From NCBI RefSeq assembly GCF_024171945.1, contig NZ_JAMTCR010000006.1, positions 372,001 to 436,000 on the forward strand: a stretch of DNA of 64,000 bases. Direction: 5' to 3'. Both the position numbers and the translations under genes were made by a program. The DNA is from Actinokineospora globicatena (lineage in GTDB: Bacteria; Actinomycetota; Actinomycetes; Mycobacteriales; Pseudonocardiaceae). The notes under the pieces were generated by a model. The model ran no database searches and was not told the DNA's origin. It was given only the letters and a program-made list of their open reading frames with translations. The stretch's first letter is position 1. The number at the start of each line of letters is the position of its first letter. Of this stretch, positions 19,667 to 28,161 are shown one piece after another.

Positions 19667-20607
19667 CCGTCATGCAGACGGTGGCCGCCGGTGGTCCGGA
19701 GGTGCTGGTGCCCGCCACCGTGCCGCGCCCGGTGCCGCTGCCCACCGAGGTGCTGGTGCGGGTGCACGCGGCCGGGGTGAACCCGGTCGACTGGAAGATC
19801 CGCGCCGGGGTCTTCCCGCCCGGCGGGTTGGGCGCGCACCCGTTCACCCAGGGCTGGGACGTGGCGGGCGTGGTCGAGTCCGGCCCGCGCGTCACCCGCT
19901 TCCAGCCCGGCGACGAGGTGTTCGGCCTGCTGTGGTTCCCCCGCCAGGCGGGCGGCTACGGCGAGTACGTGACCGCACCCGCCCGGCAGTTCGCCCGCAA
20001 ACCCGCGTCGCTGTCCTTCGCCGAGGCCGCCGCGCTGCCGATGGCCGGGCTGACCGCCTGGCAGACCCTGGTGGATGTCGCGGGGGTCGGGGCGGGCACC
20101 CGCGTCCTGGTCACCGCCGCCGCCGGTGGGGTCGGGCACCTGGCCTGCCAGATCGCCAAGCACCGGGGCGCGGTCGTCACCGGAACCGCCAGTGCGCCCA
20201 AGCACGAGTTCCTCGCGGGCCTCGGGGTCGACAACGCCGTCGACTACACCAAGGTCGACGTCAGCACCACCGTCCGCGACCAAGACGTCGTCCTCGACCT
20301 CCTCGGCGGCGACCACACCCTCGGCCTGCTCGACACCCTCCGCCCGGGCGGTCTCCTGGTGCTCACCATCGGCCAGGTCAGCCCGGAGGTCACCCGCGCC
20401 GCCGAGGCGCGCGGCGTCCGGGTGACCCCGTTCCTGGTCGAACCGGACTCCACCGGCCTGGCCGCGGTGGCCGACCTCGTGGACCGGGAAGCCGTGCGGG
20501 TGCACGTGGAACACATCCTGCCCCTGGCGGAAGCGGGCAAGGCCCACGAGATCGGCGCGGCCAACCGCACCACCGGCAAGATCGTCCTCGCCGTCACCGG
20601 CACCTGA
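19651..20607 (+). CDS. NADP-dependent zinc-free MDR oxidoreductase (quinone/enoyl reductase type)
   Basis: 318 residues. N-terminal GroES-like domain (GVNPVDWKIRAG, GWDVAGVVESG) and NADP-binding domain with AAAGGVGHLACQIAKH. No zinc-ligand cysteines, as in quinone oxidoreductases and enoyl reductases. The ATG at 19651 follows GAGAGGAAG and lies inside the end of the HAD gene. It may reduce a double bond or ketone in the cluster's product. A ~160-base gap follows, so it probably ends the first operon of the cluster. Confidence 0.92.
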   Translation: MSEQMTVMQTVAAGGPEVLVPATVPRPVPLPTEVLVRVHAAGVNPVDWKIRAGVFPPGGLGAHPFTQGWDVAGVVESGPRVTRFQPGDEVFGLLWFPRQAGGYGEYVTAPARQFARKPASLSFAEAAALPMAGLTAWQTLVDVAGVGAGTRVLVTAAAGGVGHLACQIAKHRGAVVTGTASAPKHEFLAGLGVDNAVDYTKVDVSTTVRDQDVVLDLLGGDHTLGLLDTLRPGGLLVLTIGQVSPEVTRAAEARGVRVTPFLVEPDSTGLAAVADLVDREAVRVHVEHILPLAEAGKAHEIGAANRTTGKIVLAVTGT

Positions 20608-20765
20608 CCCGGTGTGAGTCCACTGTGGTCACCGTGGGCGCCGCCCACTCCATGAGTCGGGTGCGATAGGCCCATCGAGCGGGTGTCGTGGGTGTGCGCG
20701 GGCACCGCGTCGCCTCGTTGATCGTGTTCGCCGTGATCCCCTCTGTCGCAAGGAGTTCTGCTGTC

Positions 20766-22298
20766 GTGTCCGCCACCCTCCCCCCGGTCGAGCGCCGTGC
20801 CACGGCGACGATCACCCTGATCGCGGTCTGCGTCGCGTGCGGGTTGCTGCCCGCGTCGCTGACCGGGACGTCGATCGCGTTGCCCGACATCGGGTCCGAC
20901 CTCGGTGCTGACCTGGTCAGCGTGCAGTGGGTCGTCAACGCCTACAACCTCGCGTTCGCGTCGGTGATGCTCGCCGCCGGGGCGTTGGCCGACCTGCTGG
21001 GCCGCAAGCGGATGTTCACCATCGGGCTGCTGGCCTTCCTGCTGTGCACCGCGGGCGTCGGCGCGGTGTCCGACATCGTGCTGGTCGACCTGTTGCGCGC
21101 CTTGGCCGGTGTCGGCGCGGCCATGGTGCTGACGTCGGCGTCGGCGTTGCTGGCGCAGGCTTTCGACGGTCCGGCCCGGCTCAAGGCGTTCGGGTTGCTC
21201 GGGTCGTCGTTCGGCCTGGGGCTGGCGCTCGGGCCGTCGACGTCCGGGATGCTGGTGTCGCTGTGGGGGTGGCGCGCGGTGTTCTTCGCGCACGCCCTCA
21301 TCGCCGCGGCCGTCCTGTTGGCACTGCCCGCGTTGCGCGAGTCGCGTGACCCGGACGCCACCGGTGTCGACTGGCCGGGCACCACGACCTTCAGCGGCGC
21401 CTTGGTCGCGTTGACCCTGGCCCTTGTCGAAGGCCCGCAGCGCGGCTGGGGCGACGCGCTGGTCCTCGCGCTGTTCGCCGGGTTCGTCGTGCTGATCGTC
21501 GCGTTCGTGGCGGTCGAGCGCAGGCAGGCTCGGCCGATGTTCGATCTGGGGCTGTTCCGGCAGCCCAGGTTCGTCGCGGTGTGCCTGATGCCGGTGCTGC
21601 TGGCCTTCGGGTTCGTCTGCCTGCTGGTGTTCCTGCCGTCGTTCTTCATCGGCATCACCGGCATGGGTGCCAAGCAGGCGGGCCTGACCATGCTCCTGCT
21701 GACCGTGCCGGTGCTGGTGTTCCCGGTCGTCGCGGGCACGCTCGCCAAGACCATCCCGGCCAGGGTGCTGCTGGGGGTGAGCCTGCTGCTGGTGGCCGTG
21801 GGCGCCGCCTGGCTGACCGTGATCGACCGGGCCGCGGGCGCGGGCACGCTGATCGGGCCGCTGCTGGTGATCGGCACCGGCGTCGGCATCTCCTTCGGCC
21901 TGCTCGACGGCGCCGCGATCGGCAGCGTCGACCCGGCGCGCGCGGGCATGGCGGCGGGCATGTTCAACACCATGCGGCTCACCGGTGAGGCCGTTGCCAT
22001 CGCGGGCATGGGCTCGCTGCTGGTGAGCCTCACCCGGGGCGGTCTCGGCGGCCTGACCGACTACCCCGACGCGGGCGCGGTCGGCGAGGTGGCCAACAAG
22101 GTCGCCCAGGGCGAGATCGCGGCGGTCGCAGCCCGGGTGGGGGAGACCCACCGCGCCGCGTTCGTCGACTTCGTCTCCGGCTCCTACACCAGCGCGTTCC
22201 ACACCGTGCTGTGGATCCTCGCCGCGGTCTGCGCACTGGGCGCGCCGGTGATCGCGGTGATGTTGCGCGACCGCCCCGCTGTGCCCGTCCACGCCTGA
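20766..22298 (+). CDS. MFS drug-export permease, DHA2 (14-helix) type
   Basis: 510 residues with about 14 hydrophobic segments. Motif A is seen in the loop as GALADLLGRKRMFTIG, and the antiporter motif C region as GSSFGLGLALGPSTSG. The GTG at 20766 has AAGGAG ten bases upstream; earlier in-frame starts would add Arg/His-rich residues. DHA2 pumps export antibiotics and other small molecules, so this is the likely exporter or self-resistance gene of the cluster. It is closely followed (24 bases) by the FAD monooxygenase. Confidence 0.93.
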   Translation: MSATLPPVERRATATITLIAVCVACGLLPASLTGTSIALPDIGSDLGADLVSVQWVVNAYNLAFASVMLAAGALADLLGRKRMFTIGLLAFLLCTAGVGAVSDIVLVDLLRALAGVGAAMVLTSASALLAQAFDGPARLKAFGLLGSSFGLGLALGPSTSGMLVSLWGWRAVFFAHALIAAAVLLALPALRESRDPDATGVDWPGTTTFSGALVALTLALVEGPQRGWGDALVLALFAGFVVLIVAFVAVERRQARPMFDLGLFRQPRFVAVCLMPVLLAFGFVCLLVFLPSFFIGITGMGAKQAGLTMLLLTVPVLVFPVVAGTLAKTIPARVLLGVSLLLVAVGAAWLTVIDRAAGAGTLIGPLLVIGTGVGISFGLLDGAAIGSVDPARAGMAAGMFNTMRLTGEAVAIAGMGSLLVSLTRGGLGGLTDYPDAGAVGEVANKVAQGEIAAVAARVGETHRAAFVDFVSGSYTSAFHTVLWILAAVCALGAPVIAVMLRDRPAVPVHA

Positions 22299-22322
22299 TC
22301 CCCTTCACTGGAGGCGAAACCC

Positions 22323-23840
22323 ATGTCAGAGACATCCCCGGTCCTGGTGGTCGGCGCGGGCCCGGTCGGGCTCACCGCCGCCGCCGAACTCGCCCGCCGC
22401 GGCGTGCCGGTGCGGCTGGTCGACCGGGCCGCCGAACCGAGCCCGTTGACCAAGGCGCTGATGGTCTGGCCACGCACCCTGGAGGTGTTCCGGCTGCTCG
22501 GCGGGTCCGGGCACCTGGACACCTACGGGCTGCCGGTCCAGGCCTTCCGCTACTACTCCGAGAGCCGCGAGGTCTGCGCGCTCGCCTTCGACGCCGAGAC
22601 CAAGCCCTCGGTGGTGACCCAGCCGGACGTGGAGGCGTTGCTGCGCAAGGCACTCGCCGACGCGGGCGGGGTGATCGAGTGGGAGACCGCGGTGACCGCC
22701 GTGCGCCACGACGGCACCGGGGTCGAGGCCGCCATCGCCGCTCCGGACGGCACCGAGACCGTCGAGCGGTTCTCCTACCTCATCGGCGCGGACGGCGCGA
22801 GCAGCCTGGTGCGCAAGCAGATCGGGCTGGAGTTCCACGGCGCCACGTACCCCAACGTGTTCATCCTCGCCGACGTCAGCCTGGACGGCGACCTGCAGCG
22901 CGACGCGGTGCACTACTACTGCTCCAGCAAGGGCATCATGGTGCTCATCCCGCTCTACAACGGGCGGTTCCGGGTGTTCACCGCCGGACCGCCGGGGATG
23001 AAGCCGGAGGAGCTGACCGAGCAGGTCCTCCAGGACTACGTCGACCTGCGCGGCCCCGGTGGTCTGCGCACCCACGACGTGTCCTGGAAGACGACCTTCA
23101 GCATCCACGCCAGGCACACCGAGCGGCTGCGCGTCGGCCGGGTGTTCCTCGCGGGCGACTCCGCGCACGTCCACAGCCCGGCGGGCGGTCAGGGCCTCAA
23201 CACCGGGGTCACCGACGCGCACAACCTGGCGTGGAAGCTCGCCCTGGTCCACCAGGGCAAGGCCGACCCGGTGCTGCTCGACACCTACGAGGTCGAACGC
23301 CGGTCGGTGGCCGCCGCCGTGGTGCGCCAGGCCGACGTGCAGACCAAGGCGTGGATGTTGAAGAAGAAGTGGCAGATCCGGTCCCGGGACGTGGCCGCCG
23401 GGCTGGCCGAGAAGCTGGGCCTGTTCGACCGGTACTACTCGCCGTGGCTGGCCGGGTTGACCAACCACTACCCGGAGAACCCGGCGGTGACCGGACCGGT
23501 GGCCAAGCGGGCGGGCACCAAGCGCGACCGGCTGCTCAGCGGGTACCTGGCACCGGAGCCGCTGCGGGCCGTGCTGCCGATCGACCGCTACACCCTGGTG
23601 GTGCACGGTTCCACGAACACCGCCGACCAGCTCGCCGCCCGCCATCCCGACCTGGTCACCGTGCGCGAGATCAGCGAGGCGGGCGTGGTCGACGACGCCG
23701 AGGGCACGCCGGTGACCATCGGTTGGCGCCCACGTCGTCCGATGGCCGCCCTCGTGCGCCCGGACGGGTATGTCGCCGCCGTGGACAAGACACCGGACCT
23801 GCCCGCCCTGCGCGCGCACCTCGCTGCGCTCCACGGCTGA
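22323..23840 (+). CDS. FAD-dependent aromatic-ring-hydroxylase-type monooxygenase
   Basis: 505 residues of the PHBH fold. FAD-binding GAGPVG near the N-terminus, the DG motif in LIGADGASSLVRKQ, the GD motif in LAGDSAHVHSPAGGQGLN, and a C-terminal thioredoxin-like part as in PgaE/RdmE-type polyketide hydroxylases. NAD(P)H-dependent hydroxylation or Baeyer-Villiger-type oxidation is expected. It is coupled to the exporter upstream and the SnoaL-like gene downstream. It could decorate the cluster's product; a role in resistance by oxidising a drug is the alternative. Confidence 0.93.
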   Translation: MSETSPVLVVGAGPVGLTAAAELARRGVPVRLVDRAAEPSPLTKALMVWPRTLEVFRLLGGSGHLDTYGLPVQAFRYYSESREVCALAFDAETKPSVVTQPDVEALLRKALADAGGVIEWETAVTAVRHDGTGVEAAIAAPDGTETVERFSYLIGADGASSLVRKQIGLEFHGATYPNVFILADVSLDGDLQRDAVHYYCSSKGIMVLIPLYNGRFRVFTAGPPGMKPEELTEQVLQDYVDLRGPGGLRTHDVSWKTTFSIHARHTERLRVGRVFLAGDSAHVHSPAGGQGLNTGVTDAHNLAWKLALVHQGKADPVLLDTYEVERRSVAAAVVRQADVQTKAWMLKKKWQIRSRDVAAGLAEKLGLFDRYYSPWLAGLTNHYPENPAVTGPVAKRAGTKRDRLLSGYLAPEPLRAVLPIDRYTLVVHGSTNTADQLAARHPDLVTVREISEAGVVDDAEGTPVTIGWRPRRPMAALVRPDGYVAAVDKTPDLPALRAHLAALHG

Positions 23841-23870
23841 GTTTACCGTTACCCGTTAAGGAGAATCGCA

Positions 23871-24272
23871 TTGTCCACTCGCGACACCGAAGCCACGATC
23901 ACCGAGTTCTTCACCCGCTTCGGCGCCGGTGACCGGCCCGGCATGTTGGAACTGTTCGCCGACGGCGCCGAACTCGCCGTCGCGGGCGCCGACACCGTGC
24001 CGTGGACCGGCAGCCGCGTCGAGGCCGCCGCCATCGACGAGTTCCTCCGCATCGCCCTGGAGGACGTCAACACCGAGGTCTTCGACATCGACCGGATCGT
24101 GGTGGACGGCGCCGACGGGGTCGTGCTCGGCTCGTTGGCGCACCGGATCACCGCGACCGACAAGGTGTTCGCCAGCGCGTTCGCCCTGCACGTGCGGGTG
24201 GTCGACGGGCTTATCACCAGTTACCGGATGTTCGAGGACAGCCACGCCGCGGCGGTCTCCTGGGCCGGGTGA
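23871..24272 (+). CDS. SnoaL-like (NTF2-fold) protein
   Basis: 133 residues from a TTG with AAGGAGA at good spacing; no ATG or GTG fits. The pattern TITEFFTRFGAGDRPGMLELFADGAELAV...GLITSYRMFED is the cone-shaped NTF2-like fold used by polyketide cyclases, dehydratases and small hydroxylases. It follows the monooxygenase by 30 bases, as often seen for oxygenase/SnoaL pairs. The reaction cannot be predicted. A strong terminator follows. Confidence 0.85.
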   Translation: MSTRDTEATITEFFTRFGAGDRPGMLELFADGAELAVAGADTVPWTGSRVEAAAIDEFLRIALEDVNTEVFDIDRIVVDGADGVVLGSLAHRITATDKVFASAFALHVRVVDGLITSYRMFEDSHAAAVSWAG

Positions 24273-24282
24273 AATCGGCGAT

Positions 24283-24322
24283 AACGGTCACCCGCTGCCC
24301 TTTGTGGGCGCGGGTGACCGTT
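24283..24322 (+). terminator. Terminator at the end of the AvrD cluster
   Basis: Perfect 13-bp stem (AACGGTCACCCGC / GCGGGTGACCGTT) enclosing a smaller GCCC/GGGC stem, ten bases after the SnoaL-like stop. It marks the right edge of the biosynthetic unit. Confidence 0.85.
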
Positions 24323-24351
24323 TCGCTGTGGGCGGTCGGCGGTTAGCCGTC

Positions 24352-24558
24352 GTGGCCGGGTTCGCCACGGTGATCTCGTGGTCCTCCGGCGGCGCGCACG
24401 CCGAGGTGATCTACGGCTACGACGCGACCAACGGCACCATCAGCGTCGGCGACCCGTGGGCCAGCTACAACCGGTACTGGACCTCGTCGTACAACAACTA
24501 CCTGTACAACAACCAGTTCGCCTGGACCGACTCGGTCTCCGGGATCCGGAGGGCCTGA
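24352..24558 (+). pseudogene. C-terminal remnant of a papain-like/C39-type cysteine protease
   Basis: In the frame ending at 24558 the sequence FATVISWSSGGAHAEVIYGY, then VGDPWASYNRYW and a Tyr/Asn-rich end closing in SGIRRA, matches the last third of papain-like C39_2 proteases. The catalytic His would be in GGAHAEV and the Asp/Asn in GDPW. No start codon, ribosome site or N-terminal half with the catalytic Cys exists; the frame runs back into the terminator and the SnoaL gene. It looks like the stump left when the gene was cut, with the AvrD cluster abutting the break. The next gene starts six bases later and was probably its operon partner. Confidence 0.65.
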
Positions 24559-24564
24559 CCGCCG

Positions 24565-25035
24565 ATGCCCCGGCCCACCCGGTTCCGACTGTCCACTGTG
24601 GCCCTCGTCGTCGCCGCGCTCGCCCTGTCGGCTCCGCAGGCCCACGCGGACCCGGTGCGCCGCGCCGAAGTGGTCCCGCTACCGCGCACGGCCCTCGCCG
24701 CCGCGGTAGCCGCGGCCACCACGCCGCAGGCGATCAGCATCGCCAGGACCAACTTCAAGCAGGGCGGTCAGCCGGAGCCCGCGACGATCACCGTCGCGGG
24801 CTCCGGCCTCCCGGTCTACACCCTCGCCCCCGACTTCGTCCGCGGCGACCCAGCCGCCGCCCCCGGCCGCTTCGCCTACGTCGCCGTGGTCGCCACCGCC
24901 GACGACGGCCGCCAAGCCACCATGGCCGCAGTCGCCCTCACTGCCGTAACCGTGGCCTGGCGCCGCACCCGCTCATCGGTCAGCACAGTGCGGCGCCGTG
25001 CCCAGGGCGCCGATGCCGATGGCGAACAGGGCTAG
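24565..25035 (+). CDS. Secreted hypothetical protein
   Basis: 156 residues with a clear signal peptide (RPTRFRLSTVALVVAALALS, cut near AHA). The mature part has a central pattern AISIARTNFKQGGQPEPATI, then a Pro/Ala-rich region and an Arg-rich C-terminus. It begins six bases after the broken C39-type protease and may have been co-exported with it. Its stop overlaps the stop of the convergent regulator within a single CTAG tetramer. Family unknown. Confidence 0.6.
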   Translation: MPRPTRFRLSTVALVVAALALSAPQAHADPVRRAEVVPLPRTALAAAVAAATTPQAISIARTNFKQGGQPEPATITVAGSGLPVYTLAPDFVRGDPAAAPGRFAYVAVVATADDGRQATMAAVALTAVTVAWRRTRSSVSTVRRRAQGADADGEQG

Positions 25036-25895
25036 GCGGTTGGTTCCTCTACGGCGTCGTGGAGGGGTGGGGTGCTCCACATGGCCAGGAGGGAGAGGGC
25101 CTGCTCGGCGGGACTGGCGGGTTCGGGGGAGAAGGTCACCAGCCGTTGGTCGGATTCGCCGGGGAGGTCGAAGTTCTCGAAGCGGAGGGTGAGTTCGCCG
25201 ACGACCGGGTGGCGGAAGCGCTTGGTGCCGTGGGTGCGCTGCTTGACGTCCCGGCCCGCCCACAGGGTGCGGAACAGGTCGCTCTTCATGGTCAGTTCGC
25301 CGAGCAGGGTGGCCAGGGCCTCGTCGTGGGTGTGGCGGCCCGCGGCCAAGCGGAGGGTGCCCGCGGTGGCCCGGCAGACGTCCTGCCAGTCGACGAAGCG
25401 CTCCTGGCTGTTCGGGTCGAGGAAGCCGAAGCGGGCCAGGTTGCGCTGGCGGGGGGACGCGGCGGCGAAGTCGAAGAACAGCTGCCCGGCGAGGTGGTTC
25501 CAGGCGAGCACGTCCAGCCGGTGGTTGATCACCAGGGCGGGCACCCGGTCCAGGAACGACAGCAGCTGCGCCAGCTCCGGCCGGGCCCGCTCGGTCCGCG
25601 GACCCCGGGTCGCCGCCGGGCGGGGCCGGACCAGCTCGTCGAGGTAGCGGCGCTCCACGTCGTCGAGGGTCAGCGCGCGGGCCAGCGCCTCCAGCACCGA
25701 CTCCGACGGCCTGCTGGCGCGCCCCTGCTCCAGCCGCACGTAGTACTCGACGCTGATCCCCGCCAGGGACGCGACCTCCTCGCGCCGCAGCCCCGCGACC
25801 CGGCGCCTGGCGTGCACGGCGATGCCGACGTCGGCCGGGTCCACTCGGGCGCGCCGGGACTTGAGGAACCGGCCGAGCTCGTTGCGATCGTCCAC
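25032..25895 (-). CDS. XRE-family regulator with MmyB-like ligand domain
   Basis: 287 residues from a GTG. N-terminal HTH (ELGRFLKSRRARVDPADVG...RRVAGLRREEVASLAGISVEYYVRLEQGR) and C-terminal MmyB domain (ALVINHRLDVLAWNHLAGQLF...). It is divergent from the dienelactone hydrolase/CMD operon with 135 bases between, the arrangement seen when MmyB-type regulators control a neighbouring oxidoreductase or hydrolase. It shares its family with the regulator at 12387-13268. Confidence 0.9.
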   Translation of the reverse strand: MDDRNELGRFLKSRRARVDPADVGIAVHARRRVAGLRREEVASLAGISVEYYVRLEQGRASRPSESVLEALARALTLDDVERRYLDELVRPRPAATRGPRTERARPELAQLLSFLDRVPALVINHRLDVLAWNHLAGQLFFDFAAASPRQRNLARFGFLDPNSQERFVDWQDVCRATAGTLRLAAGRHTHDEALATLLGELTMKSDLFRTLWAGRDVKQRTHGTKRFRHPVVGELTLRFENFDLPGESDQRLVTFSPEPASPAEQALSLLAMWSTPPLHDAVEEPTA

Positions 25896-26030
25896 GCCCC
25901 GAGTGTGCCCGAGACCGCCGGTGCGCAGCGTGGTCCTGTCGGTACCAGTAACACCAGGGGCCTGGTTGCCACCCTCAGCGGCGGTCACTGTGGGCCCGGT
26001 CAGCTCCTGACCACCTGAAAGGTTCGCGCG

Positions 26031-26777
26031 ATGTGCCACAGCACCGACAGCAGGCCCCCCGCTCTCGACAACCCCGGTGAGGTCGCCGAGGAGGGTCTGC
26101 TCGAGCTGACCTCCGCGGACGGCACCGCGTTCTCGGCGTTCCGGTCGATCCCGGCCGAGCCCAACGGGGTCAACATCGTGATCCTGCCCGACATCCGCGG
26201 CACCCACCCGTACTACCAGGCGCTGGCCAACCGGTTCGCGCAGGCGGGCTACACCACCGCGGCGATCGACTACTACGGCCGCACCGCGGGCCCGGGCGTG
26301 CGCGACGACAAGTTCGAGTGGCAGCCGCTGCTCCCGCAGGTCAAGCCCGAGGAGGTCGCCGCCGACGTGCGCGCCGCGGCCACCTACCTCGAGCAGCACA
26401 ACACCGGTCCGGTCTTCACCGTCGGGTTCTGCTTCGGCGGCGGCCAGTCGTGGCGCCTGTCCGCCGGTGCCCTCGGCGTCACCGGCGTGATCGGCTTCTA
26501 CGGCCTGCCCAGGCTGGTCAACGACGTCGTCGACGACATCTCCGCGCCGCTGCTGCTCCTGCTCGCGGGCGAGGACGTGGCGACCTCGCAGGAGGAGTTC
26601 CAGGAGTTCGCGGGCAAGCTCGACGCCGCGGGCAAGGACTACGACCTGCACGTCTACGAGGGCGCGCCGCACTCCTTCTTCGACGCCAGCTACGCGGAGT
26701 GGCAGGAGGCCTGCGACGACGCGTGGGAGCGCGTGGTCGGGTTCATCCAGAAGCACACCGCGCCCGTCGCGGTCTGA
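26031..26777 (+). CDS. Dienelactone hydrolase family protein
   Basis: 248 residues with an alpha/beta-hydrolase fold. The triad is Cys134 in VGFCFGGGQS, Asp182 in LAGEDVATS and His214 in GAPHSFFD, the Cys-His-Asp set of true dienelactone hydrolases. No signal peptide. The ATG is preceded by GAAAGG. It overlaps the carboxymuconolactone-decarboxylase-like gene by one base. The pair may degrade an aromatic-derived lactone or a toxic alpha/beta-unsaturated compound. Confidence 0.92.
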   Translation: MCHSTDSRPPALDNPGEVAEEGLLELTSADGTAFSAFRSIPAEPNGVNIVILPDIRGTHPYYQALANRFAQAGYTTAAIDYYGRTAGPGVRDDKFEWQPLLPQVKPEEVAADVRAAATYLEQHNTGPVFTVGFCFGGGQSWRLSAGALGVTGVIGFYGLPRLVNDVVDDISAPLLLLLAGEDVATSQEEFQEFAGKLDAAGKDYDLHVYEGAPHSFFDASYAEWQEACDDAWERVVGFIQKHTAPVAV

Positions 26778-27181
26778 TGCCGACCGAGCGCTTCCGCCGC
26801 GGCGCCGCCCGGCTGGCCGAGATGGGCGGCGACATCGACGCCATCGTCGCCCCGCTCGCCGACGTCGCCCCGGACCTGGCCCGGTTGGTCGGCGAGTTCG
26901 CCTTCGGCGACCTCTACACCCGGCCCGGCCTCGACCTGCCGCACCGGCAGCTGGTGACGATCGCGTCGCTGGTCACCCTGGGCGACACCGAGCGGCAGCT
27001 GCGCTTCCACATCACCGCCGCGCTCGCGGTCGGCGTGACCCCGCAGCAGGTGGTGGAGACGATCATCCACCTGCTCGCGTTCGCCGGGAACCCGCGGGTG
27101 TTCAACGCGGTGCTGGTGGCCAAGGCCGTCTTCGCCGAGCACGGCCTGCTGCCGCTGCCCGCCGCCGACCAGCCCGGCTGA
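26777..27181 (+). CDS. Carboxymuconolactone decarboxylase-like protein
   Basis: 134 residues of all-helical CMD type: RQLVTIASLVTLGDTERQLRFHITAALAVGVTPQQVVETIIHLLAFAGNPRVFNA. It has no CxxC peroxidase pair, so it belongs to the gamma-carboxymuconolactone-decarboxylase-like branch rather than AhpD. Start ATG overlaps the upstream TGA (TGATG). Coupled to dienelactone hydrolase. Confidence 0.9.
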   Translation: MPTERFRRGAARLAEMGGDIDAIVAPLADVAPDLARLVGEFAFGDLYTRPGLDLPHRQLVTIASLVTLGDTERQLRFHITAALAVGVTPQQVVETIIHLLAFAGNPRVFNAVLVAKAVFAEHGLLPLPAADQPG

Positions 27182-27213
27182 GGGACCTCCCCCCGACGCC
27201 GGTACCGGCGTCC

Positions 27214-27255
27214 GGTGGGCGAGGTGGGCCGCCCCGAACCCCCACCTCGCCCACC
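27214..27255. terminator. Bidirectional terminator
   Basis: Perfect 15-bp stem (GGTGGGCGAGGTGGG / CCCACCTCGCCCACC) with a 12-nt loop between the convergent CMD gene and the small secreted protein gene at 27271. A second small palindrome, GACGCCGGTACCGGCGTC, lies just before it at 27195-27212. Confidence 0.8.
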
Positions 27256-27270
27256 GTCGGGTCGCCGTGC

Positions 27271-27591
27271 CTAGCGGCGGGTCCGCACGAACACCACCGC
27301 GGTGACCTTCGCGATGTCCCGGCCCTTGCGGGGCGGCAGCACCAGCGCGGACTTCCCGGTGCAGTCGGTCGAGTTGTAGAGGACGGCTTGGCGGTCGGTG
27401 CGGTTCTCCACCCGGCGGACGGTGGAGCCCAGCGGGTAGCAGGTGTTGTCACGCGGGTCCACGACGCCCGCGCCGCCGTCGTCGTCGTAGAAGGTGAACG
27501 TTCCCCGGGCGGCCGCCGCCGGGGTCACGAGCTGGCAGGCCAGCACGCAGGCCATCGCCATGCCGAGCGCGATTCGGGTCGCTGATCTCAT
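27271..27591 (-). CDS. Small secreted protein
   Basis: 106 residues with signal peptide (MRSATRIALGMAMACVLACQ...AAA). The mature part has a pattern of aromatic strands (GTFTFYDDD), then NTCYPLG and a C-terminal AVLYNSTDCTGKSALVLPP. This resembles the end of the secreted protein at 39811-40275, which has ALLYPNTACRGLASVVFP at the same place. Two cysteines could form one disulfide. The ATG follows GAGAGGA. Function unknown. Confidence 0.75.
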   Translation of the reverse strand: MRSATRIALGMAMACVLACQLVTPAAAARGTFTFYDDDGGAGVVDPRDNTCYPLGSTVRRVENRTDRQAVLYNSTDCTGKSALVLPPRKGRDIAKVTAVVFVRTRR

Positions 27592-27696
27592 GGGTTCCTC
27601 TCGTCGGTGCGGATATCAGGGCGGCCTTGGACCCCGGCGGTCTCGACCTCGGTGACAAGCAGGGGCGCGATCAGGGACGGCGCCGACCCGACCGGC

Positions 27697-28161
27697 TCAG
27701 ACCCACGGTGTGCGCACGGCGTAGGCGACGGTGGGGTAGATCTCCACAAGCTCCCAGACCGGTGTCTTGCTGAGCCCGCGCAGTGCCGCCACCTGCCTGG
27801 CCACCACCCGCAGGCACGTCGACGGCCGCCCCCGGTGGTAGGCCGACAGCAGCGCGTCCGCGATGCCCTTGCCCGCGGTGCGCAGACCGAACAGGTCCGC
27901 AACGAGCAGCGGGGGCCGCGTGTCCACCGCCGCGGTCAGCGCCGCGCCGAACTCCTGCGCCGCGTTGTGGTCGGGCAAACCGGTCACCCGCACGACGACC
28001 GCACCGGTGTCGAGCGTGGTCGAGCTGATCCGGTAGGCGTTGGGGCTCGGTCGGGGGATGCGGCCACCCGGCTTGGCGCGCTCGTGCACGAGCGGGTCGA
28101 CGTGGCTGGGCCCGGTGCTGGTGAACTCGGGTCTGGCGACCTCGTCCGCGGTCCGCTCCAT
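27697..28161 (-). CDS. STAS-domain anti-sigma-antagonist-like protein
   Basis: 154 residues from the ATG at 28161, which has GAGG five bases upstream; a GTG two codons earlier is also possible. The first ~45 residues are charged and Pro-rich. From AYRISSTTLDTGAVVVRVTG on, it follows the STAS pattern: strand, GLPDHNAAQEFGAALTAAVDTRPPLLVADLFGLR, helices, then CLRVVARQVAALRGL and a final strand. The usual phosphorylatable Ser position in D-x-S/T is replaced by DLFGLRTAG, so regulation may differ. No partner anti-sigma factor is adjacent. Confidence 0.7.
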   Translation of the reverse strand: MERTADEVARPEFTSTGPSHVDPLVHERAKPGGRIPRPSPNAYRISSTTLDTGAVVVRVTGLPDHNAAQEFGAALTAAVDTRPPLLVADLFGLRTAGKGIADALLSAYHRGRPSTCLRVVARQVAALRGLSKTPVWELVEIYPTVAYAVRTPWV

